In this document: in pieces, positions 1 through 7,957 of the stretch
How positions within the stretch are numbered: the stretch's first letter is position 1
How the letters are laid out: each line of letters begins with the position of its first letter
Assembly (NCBI GenBank): GCA_040386075.1
Contig: JAZKGE010000013.1
Coordinates: forward strand, 171,013-235,012
Origin: UBA4416 sp040386075
GTDB taxonomy: Bacteria; Bacteroidota; Bacteroidia; B-17B0; Aurantibacillaceae
Direction: 5' to 3'
DNA: 64,000 nt
Program-made: the position numbers and the translations under genes
The notes under the pieces: generated by a model
What the model was told of the DNA's origin: nothing
The model's database searches: none
What the model saw: only the letters and a program-made list of their open reading frames with translations

Positions 1-2734
1 TCTGGTATATGTAAAAGATGTGGAAAGCGGTCATGCCTGCGGTAAAGTTGTATTCATCGACTGGCCAAGCTGGGCTGGCAAATCGCCTAAAGGAAATGAA
101 GGTAGTAATGTATTAACCGTTAATACCGATAAAGTAGAATATAAAGTTGGTGAGAAAGCTAAAATTTTAATTCCGAGCCCGCAAGGTGGAAAAGCATTAA
201 TTAATATTGAGAACGGAAGCAGTACTTTATTAAGTAAATGGATTGATACCAAACAAGGCATTACTGAATTTGAATTTGCGGTAACAAAAGAAATGACGCC
301 GAACATTTATGTGTTTGTACATTTAATTCAACCACATGCACAAACGGTGAACGATCTCCCAATCCGTTTATACGGCGTAGCATCTTTGATGATCAAAGAT
401 GAGAACACTATTTTAAAACCGGTTATTAAAACAGACGCCGTTTGGAAACCGGAAAGCCAGGAAATAGTAAGAGTAAGTGAAGCTAATGGAAAAGAAATGG
501 CTTATACACTTGCTGTTGTAGATGAAGGTTTATTGGATATTACCCGATTTAAAACACCTGATCCATGGAAAGCATTTTATGCAAAAGAAGCATTGGGTGT
601 AAAAACGTGGGATGTATACGACAATGTGATCGGTGCTTTTGGTAATGCCATGAGCCGTATTTTATCTATTGGTGGTGACGGCGATGGGAATAATAAACCA
701 GAGAACAGTGCTTTACGTTTTAAACCAATGGTTCGTTTTGTTGGTCCGTTCCATTTAAAGAAAGGAGAAACGGCCACTCACAAAATTGATATTCCACAAT
801 ATGTGGGCTCTGTGAGGATTATGGTAGTAGCCGGCTACCAGGGAGCTTATGGCAATACCGAAAAAGCAGTTCCTGTTCGTAAGCCGTTAATGATCCTCTC
901 AACCTTACCAAGGGTTTTAGGTCCGGGCGAAGAAGTAGATTTACCGGTAACTGTATTTGCAATGGAGAAAAAAGTGAAAAATGCAACGGTGACTATCACT
1001 ACTGATAAATTCACAGAAGCTATTGGAGGTAATACACAAAACGTTAGCTTTAGTTCTATTGGAGATAAAGTGATCAACTTTAAATTAAAAATTAAAGATG
1101 CTTTAGGTGTTTCAAAAATTAAGATCGTAGCCAAAGGTGCAGGAGAAACTGCATCAGAAACAATTGAAATTGCCGTACGTGCTAATAATCCAAGCGTAAC
1201 AGATGCGGATGAATATGTTTTAAGCTCTTCTAAAAATTTATCCGTCAATTATACGCCTATAGGTATGAGCGGAACAAATAAAGCTTTCATAGAATTATCG
1301 ACCTTACCTTCTATTAATTTGTCGCAACGTTTAGAATACCTGGTACAATACCCACATGGTTGTGTAGAACAAACTACCTCATCGGTATTTGCAGGCTTAT
1401 ATTTAAACGATATCAGTGATTTGTCAGATAATCAGAAAAAAACGATTGATAATTATACTAAAGCTGCAATCAATCGTTTGAAAGGATTTCAAACCTCAAG
1501 TGGCGGTTTATCTTACTGGCCTGGATTAAATAGTGCTGACGAATGGGGAACAAACTATGCCGGGCATTTCTTAATTGAAGCAAAAATAAAAGGATATTCA
1601 TTGCCTTATGGCTTATTGGATAACTGGAAACGTTACCAAAAACAAAAAGCACAAAACTACACCAGTAATAAAAATACAGCTTACTATGGTGAAGATCTAA
1701 CACAGGCTTATCGTTTATATACTCTAGCTTTAGCAGGCGCTCCTGAATTAGGTGCTATGAATCGTTTAAAAGAAAAAACGAGTTTATCCAGTGAAGCCAA
1801 ATGGCGTTTATCAGCTGCTTATGCTTTAATTGGACAAACAGAGGTTGCTAAAAAAATGGTTTATAATATTCCATCAACTCCTAAAGCCTACCAGGATTAT
1901 TATTACACCTACGGAAGTTTAGAGCGTGATGATGCCATGATCCTTGAAACCATGACCTTATTAAAAGATAACAGCAATGCTTTCTTAAAAGTAAAAGCGC
2001 TGGCTGCTAAATTAGGGAACACTGATTATTGGTTCAGTACTCAATCAACCGCTTATTGTTTAATGGCCATCAGCAAGTATGCGAAAGTAAACGGTGCAAA
2101 TGCCAATGTAAGCGCTGAGGTGAAGATCGGATCTGAAACAACTAATGTTACCGATTTCTCAAGAACAAAATTCAAGATGATAGAACTGAAAAACGCCAAT
2201 ACGTCTACGCCTATAAAAGTAACGGTGAAAGGTGGTGGTAATTTATTTGCACGGATCATTAAACAAGGAATTCCTAAAGCAGGAAACGAAACGGATAAAT
2301 TCTCTAATCTTGAATTATTAGTTAATTACAAAACACTGAATGGCAACCCAATTGATGTAACAAACCTTGAGCAAGGAACTGATTTCATGGCAGAAGTTAC
2401 GATCAAGAATCCTGGTATCAGAGGTATGTACCGAAACTTAGCTTTATCACAAATTTTTGCAAGTGGTTGGGAAATTCGTAATCAACGTTTGGATAACATT
2501 ACTTATATCAAAGGCGATGTACCAACTTACCAGGATATCAGAGATGATCGCGTGTACTCTTATTTTGATCTGGGTGCCGGTTCTATAAAAACATTTAAAG
2601 TGTTACTCAATGCTTCTTATAATGGGATGTATTATTTACCAGGCGTCAATTGCGAAGCCATGTATGACAACAGCATTACAGCACATATTTCAGGTAAATG
2701 GGTAACCGTTAGAAAACAAGGGGAGATACAATAA
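1..2734 (+). CDS. Alpha-2-macroglobulin family protein, 3' part
   Basis: The reading frame is open from base 2, so the gene begins before the window and about 911 residues of its C-terminal part are seen. Large secreted bacterial alpha-2-macroglobulins trap proteases and are thought to protect the periplasm or cell surface. The decisive sign is the thioester motif GCVEQ at bases 1358-1372, in the context YPHGCVEQTTS, followed by an alpha/alpha-toroid-like helical stretch with repeated Tyr/Trp/Gly segments. The Cys and Gln of the thioester are both present, so the trap should be active. Upstream, an MG-type beta-sandwich region ends in KFMPMVRF-like sequence near base 720. The C-terminal ~150 residues look like the final beta domain. 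A GTG at base 20 is only an internal codon. Family call is confident; exact substrate is unknown. Confidence 0.9.
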   Translation, partial: LVYVKDVESGHACGKVVFIDWPSWAGKSPKGNEGSNVLTVNTDKVEYKVGEKAKILIPSPQGGKALINIENGSSTLLSKWIDTKQGITEFEFAVTKEMTPNIYVFVHLIQPHAQTVNDLPIRLYGVASLMIKDENTILKPVIKTDAVWKPESQEIVRVSEANGKEMAYTLAVVDEGLLDITRFKTPDPWKAFYAKEALGVKTWDVYDNVIGAFGNAMSRILSIGGDGDGNNKPENSALRFKPMVRFVGPFHLKKGETATHKIDIPQYVGSVRIMVVAGYQGAYGNTEKAVPVRKPLMILSTLPRVLGPGEEVDLPVTVFAMEKKVKNATVTITTDKFTEAIGGNTQNVSFSSIGDKVINFKLKIKDALGVSKIKIVAKGAGETASETIEIAVRANNPSVTDADEYVLSSSKNLSVNYTPIGMSGTNKAFIELSTLPSINLSQRLEYLVQYPHGCVEQTTSSVFAGLYLNDISDLSDNQKKTIDNYTKAAINRLKGFQTSSGGLSYWPGLNSADEWGTNYAGHFLIEAKIKGYSLPYGLLDNWKRYQKQKAQNYTSNKNTAYYGEDLTQAYRLYTLALAGAPELGAMNRLKEKTSLSSEAKWRLSAAYALIGQTEVAKKMVYNIPSTPKAYQDYYYTYGSLERDDAMILETMTLLKDNSNAFLKVKALAAKLGNTDYWFSTQSTAYCLMAISKYAKVNGANANVSAEVKIGSETTNVTDFSRTKFKMIELKNANTSTPIKVTVKGGGNLFARIIKQGIPKAGNETDKFSNLELLVNYKTLNGNPIDVTNLEQGTDFMAEVTIKNPGIRGMYRNLALSQIFASGWEIRNQRLDNITYIKGDVPTYQDIRDDRVYSYFDLGAGSIKTFKVLLNASYNGMYYLPGVNCEAMYDNSITAHISGKWVTVRKQGEIQ

Positions 2735-2747
2735 AAATAAAACAACT

Positions 2748-2780
2748 AACCCTGCCAGAGCTTAGAACTCTGGCAGGGTT
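2748..2780 (+). terminator. Perfect 13-bp hairpin after the macroglobulin gene
   Basis: AACCCTGCCAGAG (2748-2760) and CTCTGGCAGGGTT (2768-2780) are exact reverse complements with a 7-base loop, 14 bases after the stop codon. An A-rich, not T-rich, tract follows on the plus strand. It is likely a transcription terminator or mRNA-stabilising hairpin, but the lack of a clean U-run keeps confidence moderate. Confidence 0.6.
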
Positions 2781-2803
2781 AAACAAAAATTTAAAAAAAT
2801 AAA

Positions 2804-3520
2804 ATGAAACTAGATATATTAGCCATAGGTATTCACCCGGATGACGTTGAACTATCAGCATCAGGAACTATTTTAAAACACATCGCCTTAGGGAAAACCG
2901 TTGGTATTTTAGATCTAACCCGTGGCGAATTAGGCACGCGCGGCAGCGCTGAACTTAGAACAGAAGAAGCAAACAGATCCGCAAAAATATTAGGGCTTTC
3001 AGTGAGAGAACAATTAAATATGGCCGATGGTTTTTTTGAAAATAACGAAGCTCATCAAAGACAGATCATTCAAGTCATTAGAAAGTACCAACCTGAAATT
3101 GTTTTGTGCAATGCCATTTCTGACCGGCATCCTGATCACGGGCGCGCTGCCAAATTAACGGCAGATGCGTGTTTTTATAGTGGACTTGTAAAAATACAAA
3201 CTACAGAAAATGGTAAAACACAATCTGCATGGCGACCAAAAGCTGTGTATCACTACATTCAGGATCATTTTATTGAACCCGATTTTGTGATCGATATCAC
3301 GAAACATATGGATAAAAAAATGGAATCCATTATGGCTTACTCTTCGCAATTCTTTGATCCTAAATCTAAAGAACCTGAAACACCCATCTCTTCAAAAAAC
3401 TTCATGGAGAATGTAAAAGCAAAAGCTGCTTTATTTGGTAGGGCTATTAATGCTGATTATGCTGAAGGCTTTACAGTGAACCGGTATATGGGTGTGGAGA
3501 ATTTATTTGATTTGAGGTAG
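2804..3520 (+). CDS. bshB1: Bacillithiol biosynthesis deacetylase BshB1
   Basis: This 238-residue protein belongs to the PIG-L/LmbE zinc deacetylase family. BshB1 removes the acetyl group from N-acetylglucosaminyl malate in the cytoplasm, the second step of bacillithiol synthesis (BshA, BshB, BshC). Visible signatures are the zinc-binding HPDD (residues 11-14) and HPDH (109-112) motifs and the TRGELGTRG segment (39-47), all typical of BshB1 rather than of MshB or general LmbE proteins. Length is normal for the family. The gene sits 23 bases after the hairpin that follows the macroglobulin gene, so it probably starts its own transcript. bshA and bshC are not in this window. Confidence 0.93.
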   Translation: MKLDILAIGIHPDDVELSASGTILKHIALGKTVGILDLTRGELGTRGSAELRTEEANRSAKILGLSVREQLNMADGFFENNEAHQRQIIQVIRKYQPEIVLCNAISDRHPDHGRAAKLTADACFYSGLVKIQTTENGKTQSAWRPKAVYHYIQDHFIEPDFVIDITKHMDKKMESIMAYSSQFFDPKSKEPETPISSKNFMENVKAKAALFGRAINADYAEGFTVNRYMGVENLFDLR

Positions 3521-3524
3521 TTGC

Positions 3525-3621
3525 TCGTCATTACGAGCGGAGCGAAGTAATCTAAAACCTAGCTTTTTTGTAGCAAATACTATGTATGAGATTGCTTCGT
3601 CGTCCCTCCTCGCAATGACGA
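3525..3621. repeat. Dispersed inverted repeat, family A, copy 1
   Basis: The outer arms CGTCATTACGAG and CTCGCAATGACG-type sequence, plus inner arms around AGATTGCTTCG, form an imperfect inverted repeat in the gap between two convergent genes. A second copy of the same family lies at 56040-56122. This copy is more diverged: it has lost perfect pairing in the middle. Such elements occur in many Bacteroidota genomes and can act as bidirectional terminators. Confidence 0.75.
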
Positions 3622-3623
3622 AC

Positions 3624-4229
3624 TTAATCCCTCTCCCACTTCCGGCTTTTTCTACCTTCCTGTTTAATAACAGCCCAGTGTTCTTTTTGAGCACGCCTTA
3701 ATAATTTTACACGCAAGCGTTTAGGGTAAAAATTTTTGGAGATGATACCCCAGCGTGTTTTGTGAGGGCATACTTTTGCTTTATCCAGTACATCATAAGC
3801 ACCCGCTGCACAACGCATTCCAAAGAAAGCATAATCGTAAGGTGCTTTTTCGAAATACCGATTTTCCACTTCTTTAAATTTCACTAACTGTTCTTCGGTA
3901 ATTGGAATAATGATCGTTGTGATCTTTTTAGCTGCTGTATCGCCGTGCCAGGTCAGGTCTTTATCGATCCGGTATTTACCAGCGCTTTTACTTTTACGCG
4001 GAAAGATGTGCCACTTACCATTATTGGTTCCAAAGCTTATGATCTTATCATTCACTTCCATGTATACATGTCCGCCATGAATACCGCCAAACTGCTTTTT
4101 CTCCACATTTTTGTAGGCATGGGCAGGCTTTGAACCATACACAAAATGAAGCTTCAGGTAAAGCGAATCATTGGCATAACAATAAGAAAAGGAGATAGAT
4201 AAAAAGAGAATATAAACTAAGCGGAACAT
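3624..4229 (-). CDS. Secreted protein of unknown function, possible permuted papain-like fold
   Basis: The 201-residue product starts with a clear signal peptide (hydrophobic residues 4-19, YCYANDS after it), so it is exported. I do not recognise a named family. A histidine in GGIHGGHVYMEV (about residues 48-59) precedes a lone cysteine in FFGMRCAAGAYDVL (about 135-148). That His-before-Cys order is what circularly permuted NlpC/P60 (YiiX/Lnb-type) proteins show, so an enzymatic role acting on peptide or lipid amide bonds is possible, but this is inference only. The C-terminus is very basic (KSRKWERD). It lies 5 bases after the next gene upstream on the same strand and is probably cotranscribed with it. 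Confidence 0.7.
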   Translation of the reverse strand: MFRLVYILFLSISFSYCYANDSLYLKLHFVYGSKPAHAYKNVEKKQFGGIHGGHVYMEVNDKIISFGTNNGKWHIFPRKSKSAGKYRIDKDLTWHGDTAAKKITTIIIPITEEQLVKFKEVENRYFEKAPYDYAFFGMRCAAGAYDVLDKAKVCPHKTRWGIISKNFYPKRLRVKLLRRAQKEHWAVIKQEGRKSRKWERD

Positions 4230-4234
4230 TGGGA

Positions 4235-4543
4235 CTACATAACGTGCAGGTTATCTAAAGTATCTTTTGTATAAAAGAAATTAATGAAATTTAATACGCT
4301 AAAATGAGGGATTGAACTTCCACCGCCTCTGTAAGGCAATGTTTTGGTAACTTTATCGGCTACTTTTGCTTTTTCAGTAGCCTGTGGCTTCACGATCTGT
4401 GGATGTTTCACACAATCTTTTGGTGGCTGTGACTGTTGTACTTTTGGTTGTGGCTGCGTATGTGTATGTGGATCAGTATTATTCGCCTGCACCTTAATTA
4501 AAGATGCAAATAGGAATATATAAATAAAAACTAATGTCTTCAT
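4235..4543 (-). CDS. Small secreted protein with Pro/Gln/His-rich linker
   Basis: The 102-residue product has a signal peptide (MKTLVFIYIFLFASLIKVQA) and then a low-complexity segment rich in Pro, Gln, Thr and Lys (residues 22-65), ending in a hydrophobic stretch (SVLNFINFFYT). There is one cysteine (CVKHP). No family is recognised. It immediately precedes the secreted gene at 3624-4229 with a 5-base gap, so the two may act together in the envelope. Coding status rests on the signal peptide, the ATG and the tight spacing. Confidence 0.6.
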   Translation of the reverse strand: MKTLVFIYIFLFASLIKVQANNTDPHTHTQPQPKVQQSQPPKDCVKHPQIVKPQATEKAKVADKVTKTLPYRGGGSSIPHFSVLNFINFFYTKDTLDNLHVM

Positions 4544-4637
4544 TTTTAAAGTTTTAGCTATATCAAAAATAAGGTTTTTTTCAGAATAAAAAAATTCTCA
4601 TGAAAATAGCTTTATTTTTTTGTGATATTTTGGGTTT

Positions 4638-6746
4638 CTATCCTATTTTGCTCCAGGATGATCTCGTTTTCCCTTGATATTGGAGTTGTTGAAGCAATAA
4701 TTGGTTCTCCCGGCTTATTAAATTAGGGTCTTCATTCAAAATAGCCTGTGCAGATGAGCGTGCCAGCTGCAAAATCTGTCCATCCTGAGCCAGATCGGCT
4801 ATTTTAAGGTCAATAACCCCGCTCTGTTGTGTTCCGTCCAGATCTCCAGGTCCGCGTAACCTGAGGTCAACTTCGCTGATCTCAAAACCATCATTGGTCC
4901 TTACCATGGTTTCCATCCGCAATTTACTATCAACTCCCAGCTTATAAGAGGTCATTAAAATACAATAGGATTTATCGGCTCCTCTACCAACCCTACCTCT
5001 TAACTGATGTAATTGTGATAAACCGAAACGCTCGGCACTTTCAATTACCATCACAGAGGCATTAGGGATGTTGACACCAACTTCGATAACGGTTGTGGCC
5101 ACCATAATTTGTGTTTCACGTTTAATGAAACGTTGCATCTCAAATTCTTTTTGCTGAGCCGTTAATTTACCGTGTACGATACTGATCTGGTACTGAGGTG
5201 CCGGAAAATCATTCAGCAAAGCATCGTAACCCATTTCCAGGTTCTGGTAATCCATTTTTTCACTTTCCTGGATCAAGGGATAAACAATATACACCTGTCT
5301 GCCTAAAGCAATTTCCTGCTTCATAAAACCGATCAATCGCAAACGTTGACTTTCCATAAAATGCATGGTAGTAATTGGTTTACGTCCCGGAGGTAATTCA
5401 TCAATAACAGATGTATCCAGATCACCGTATAAGGTCATTGCCAGTGTTCTTGGAATTGGTGTTGCTGTCATGATCAAAACATGCGGAGGTTGCGAGTTTT
5501 TCTTATGAAGTTTCCCGCGTTGAGCAACCCCAAAGCGATGCTGTTCATCAATAACAACTAAACCTAGGTTTTTAAATACAACCACATCTTCTATCAACGC
5601 GTGGGTACCAATTAAAATATGAATATTCCCTACTTCCAGGTCTGCATGCAATTCACGGCGTGCTTTGGTCTTTGATGAGCCAGTGAGCAGTGCTACTTTC
5701 AATCCTAAAGGTGCTACCAATTCAGTAATAGTTGCAAAATGTTGTTTCGCTAAAATTTCTGTAGGCGCCATTAAACAGGATTGAAATCCGTTATCTATCG
5801 CTAACAACATACATAATAAAGCAACCAGTGTTTTCCCGCTCCCTACATCTCCCTGTACTAAACGACTCATTTGTTTTCCGGAGCCCATATCAACCCTGAT
5901 CTCTTTCACAACACGTTTTTGTGCATTGGTTAACTGAAAAGGTAAATGATGATTGTAGAAATCATTGAATACATTACCAACTTTGTTAAATACAAAACCC
6001 TGAACGGTTTGATGTCGCACTAAATTACTACGCAATAATCGCAACTGCACATAGAACAATTCTTCAAATTTTAATCTGAATTTTGCTTTTTCCAACAGTT
6101 CTTTCGAGTCGGGAAAATGAATTTGTTTTAAAGCTTCCAGTTTTGAGATCAGGTGAAAATCATTGATAACCGTTGGCGTGAGACTTTCATTAATATTTTG
6201 AGAGTTGAGTTGAATTGTTAATAAACGCAAACATTTACGTAATCCATCACTATCCAGATTTCTGTATTTTAATTTTTCGGTACTGTGATACACCGATTGA
6301 AAAGAAGATTGAATAGCCAGTAATTCCGGAGTTACCACATCTATCTCGGGATGCGCCATATTGAATCGACCCATAAAAGACGTTGCTTTTCCATACACAA
6401 TATACTCTGCATTCGATTTTAATTTCTCAGCCATCCACTTAGCTCCCTGAAACCAAACTAACTCAATGATCCCCGAACTATCTCTGAATTTAGCCACCAA
6501 CCGCTTGGTTCGTTTATCGCCAACAAAATCAATTTCTATGATATGGCCTCTTAACTGATAATAAGCCGAATCTTCAATCACTTCGCGTACACTGTGAAAA
6601 TATGTTCGATCAACATACCTGAATGGATAATGTGTGATCAGATCTTTATAAGTAAAAATAAATAACTCCTTTTGCAATACTTCCGCACGCTGCGGACCAA
6701 TGCCTTTCAGGTAGCTAATGGGAGTATCTAAAAAAGAAGAGATCAT
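4638..6746 (-). CDS. recG: ATP-dependent DNA helicase RecG
   Basis: RecG remodels stalled replication forks and Holliday junctions. The protein shows the N-terminal helical/wedge region (FLDTPISYLKGIGPQRAEVL), an OB-fold, the Walker A GDVGSGKT (about residues 299-306), the DEQH box, TATPIPRTLAMT, and the motif VI QLRGRVGRG. Length (702 residues) is normal. I chose the ATG at 6746. An upstream in-frame ATG at 6767 lies on the far side of a good -7 box (6752-6759), so it could not be in the transcript from that promoter, and RecG homology begins just after 6746. The transcript would then be leaderless or nearly so. Confidence 0.96.
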   Translation of the reverse strand: MISSFLDTPISYLKGIGPQRAEVLQKELFIFTYKDLITHYPFRYVDRTYFHSVREVIEDSAYYQLRGHIIEIDFVGDKRTKRLVAKFRDSSGIIELVWFQGAKWMAEKLKSNAEYIVYGKATSFMGRFNMAHPEIDVVTPELLAIQSSFQSVYHSTEKLKYRNLDSDGLRKCLRLLTIQLNSQNINESLTPTVINDFHLISKLEALKQIHFPDSKELLEKAKFRLKFEELFYVQLRLLRSNLVRHQTVQGFVFNKVGNVFNDFYNHHLPFQLTNAQKRVVKEIRVDMGSGKQMSRLVQGDVGSGKTLVALLCMLLAIDNGFQSCLMAPTEILAKQHFATITELVAPLGLKVALLTGSSKTKARRELHADLEVGNIHILIGTHALIEDVVVFKNLGLVVIDEQHRFGVAQRGKLHKKNSQPPHVLIMTATPIPRTLAMTLYGDLDTSVIDELPPGRKPITTMHFMESQRLRLIGFMKQEIALGRQVYIVYPLIQESEKMDYQNLEMGYDALLNDFPAPQYQISIVHGKLTAQQKEFEMQRFIKRETQIMVATTVIEVGVNIPNASVMVIESAERFGLSQLHQLRGRVGRGADKSYCILMTSYKLGVDSKLRMETMVRTNDGFEISEVDLRLRGPGDLDGTQQSGVIDLKIADLAQDGQILQLARSSAQAILNEDPNLISRENQLLLQQLQYQGKTRSSWSKIG

Positions 6747-6751
6747 TCCCG

Positions 6752-6783
6752 CAAAATTACTACACATCCTCTGTTAATACAAT
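6752..6783 (-). promoter_or_regulatory. Bacteroidota-type promoter of recG
   Basis: Read on the minus strand, ATTG (6783-6780), a 20-base spacer and TAATTTTG (6759-6752) match the Bacteroidota consensus TTTG-N19-21-TAnnTTTG in 9 of 10 defined positions. The box ends 5 bases before the recG ATG at 6746, implying a leaderless message. Confidence 0.6.
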
Positions 6784-6818
6784 TTTGAAGGCTTGATTTA
6801 TAAACAATCATTCTCCCT

Positions 6819-6826
6819 TATTTTTG
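6819..6826 (+). promoter_or_regulatory. Candidate -7 box before the gene at 6831
   Basis: TATTTTTG matches TAnnTTTG exactly and ends 4 bases before the GTG start codon, so the transcript may begin at or near the GTG. No good -33 TTTG is visible at 19-21 bases upstream, which limits confidence. Confidence 0.4.
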
Positions 6827-6830
6827 TAAG

Positions 6831-7499
6831 GTGAGAATTTGTATCCTGATCATATTCATTTTTGTTTCCTTTTTCACAAAGGCACAATTTTTAGACACGT
6901 TCAAAGTTTTTTTGAGATCAAAGCCAAGTATTGATGCACGTTTAGAAACCCGTTATTCTGTTATGAATCATTCGCTGACAAAAGTAACAGGCGTAAGGCT
7001 GGGATTAAGCTTTAGAAGAAAACTACGTGTAGGTATTGGCTACAGCTGGCTTGATACAGAGGTAACAGAACAAAAATTTATTACTGATTTTTACGGAAAT
7101 AAACGATTTGCAACCGACTATTTCAAGTTTGGATACTTTTGCTACTATGCAGATTTTGTATTTCATAAAACCAAACGATGGCAATTAAGTGTTCCAATAC
7201 AGGTTGGAACGGGTATGTACTGGACACAATACAATGATGGTAGTCGACTCGTTAAATCTCAAAAACGATTGCTTTTAATTTATGAGCCTGGTATCTCTAC
7301 TCAGTACAAGATCACCAAATGGCTCGGTTTAGGTTTTGATGTTTGTTTAAGATTAGCTTTAAGGAATACAAACTATGTAGGTAACAGATTAAATTCTTTT
7401 GTGTTTGCACCAAAATTATTGATCTGGTTCGATCAGATATTTTATATGGTTGCACCAAAATCAAAGATCACCAAAAAATTCGGCCCGGCTTATTGGTAA
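6831..7499 (+). CDS. Outer-membrane beta-barrel-like protein, unknown function
   Basis: The 222-residue product has an N-terminal signal peptide ending at TKAQ, a common Bacteroidota cleavage context. The rest alternates polar and aromatic/hydrophobic residues in short strands (for example RLGLSFRRKLRVGIGYSWL, WQLSVPIQVGTGMYW, GISTQYKITKWLGLGFDV), as in small outer-membrane barrels of eight or so strands. No named family is recognised. The start is a GTG; there is no other start before residue 45, and the signal peptide begins right there. Divergent from recG, with closely placed promoters. Confidence 0.72.
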   Translation: MRICILIIFIFVSFFTKAQFLDTFKVFLRSKPSIDARLETRYSVMNHSLTKVTGVRLGLSFRRKLRVGIGYSWLDTEVTEQKFITDFYGNKRFATDYFKFGYFCYYADFVFHKTKRWQLSVPIQVGTGMYWTQYNDGSRLVKSQKRLLLIYEPGISTQYKITKWLGLGFDVCLRLALRNTNYVGNRLNSFVFAPKLLIWFDQIFYMVAPKSKITKKFGPAYW

Positions 7500-7502
7500 T
7501 GC

Positions 7503-7700
7503 CTATTTAGGATCAGCGCCTTCTGTTTCCGAAAGATCAGGCAAAAAGAATATAATAAATGTGGCAATTACAGGAAGTAGTATTCCTATAAAGAACCATT
7601 TAACAGGATTTCGTCCCATACGGTTTGCAAAAGACGCGGTAATTAATGGCATGCTTAACAAAACTGTAAGGCCCATCATAATAAACATAGCAGCTCCCAT
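7503..7700 (-). CDS. Small two-helix membrane protein
   Basis: A 65-residue product with two hydrophobic helices (about residues 3-21 and 29-47) joined by SFANRMGRNPVKW and ended by an acidic tail (DLSETEGADPK). The arrangement, with Arg/Asn-Pro between the helices, recalls small inner-membrane proteins common in Bacteroidota; I cannot name a function. The frame also opens with a TTG at 7721, but that codon lies within the -7 box TAATTTTG (7719-7726), so the ATG at 7700 is preferred. A plus-strand frame across the same bases lacks protein-like composition. It converges tightly with the gene ending at 7499. Confidence 0.65.
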   Translation of the reverse strand: MGAAMFIMMGLTVLLSMPLITASFANRMGRNPVKWFFIGILLPVIATFIIFFLPDLSETEGADPK

Positions 7701-7718
7701 GACTAATAATTTTGCAAG

Positions 7719-7764
7719 CAAAATTATACATATTGCACGATAAATGCTACAAATTGTAGCATTT
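7719..7764 (-). promoter_or_regulatory. Promoter with overlapping perfect palindrome
   Basis: Minus strand: TAATTTTG (7726-7719) is an exact -7 box. TTTG (7753-7750) is 23 bases further upstream. A perfect 11-bp palindrome with one central base, AAATGCTACAA-A-TTGTAGCATTT (7742-7764), covers the -33 site. Such placement is typical of a repressor operator. The core TACAAATTGTA is close to BlaI/MecI/CopY-type operators (TACAnnTGTA) but has a 3-base centre. Confidence 0.5.
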
Positions 7765-7808
7765 TGCTGTATTTTTAATTTGTACTTTTACCAAGAGCGT
7801 GTTTAAGA

Positions 7809-7840
7809 TTTATCTTGCAATTTGTTTATGCGTATTTTTG
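7809..7840 (+). promoter_or_regulatory. Candidate ruvB promoter
   Basis: TTTA (7809-7812), a 20-base spacer and an exact TATTTTTG (7833-7840) fit the Bacteroidota pattern with one mismatch. It would give a leader of about 110 bases before the ruvB ATG. The 7722-7957 gap holds no gene I can support. Confidence 0.4.
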
Positions 7841-7957
7841 GCTGCAAATGCGTTAAATTTTTCGACATAAAAGGTTTATTATGCCTGCAAAATTTGCCTT
7901 TTTTCGCTCAAAAATAAACAATAAACAATTTTACAATACAAATCTAAACAAGCTCCA

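Noticed and set aside
847..1248. Minus-strand frame of 133 codons inside the macroglobulin gene
   Set aside because: Fully antisense to a strongly supported coding region; its composition is that of a shadow frame.
7450..7743. Plus-strand frame of 97 codons across the small membrane protein gene
   Set aside because: It overlaps the 3' end of the gene at 6831-7499 and its translation is low-hydrophobic, Ser/Ile/Asn-rich without any domain. The minus-strand frame has two clear helices, a plausible start and a promoter, so it is kept instead.
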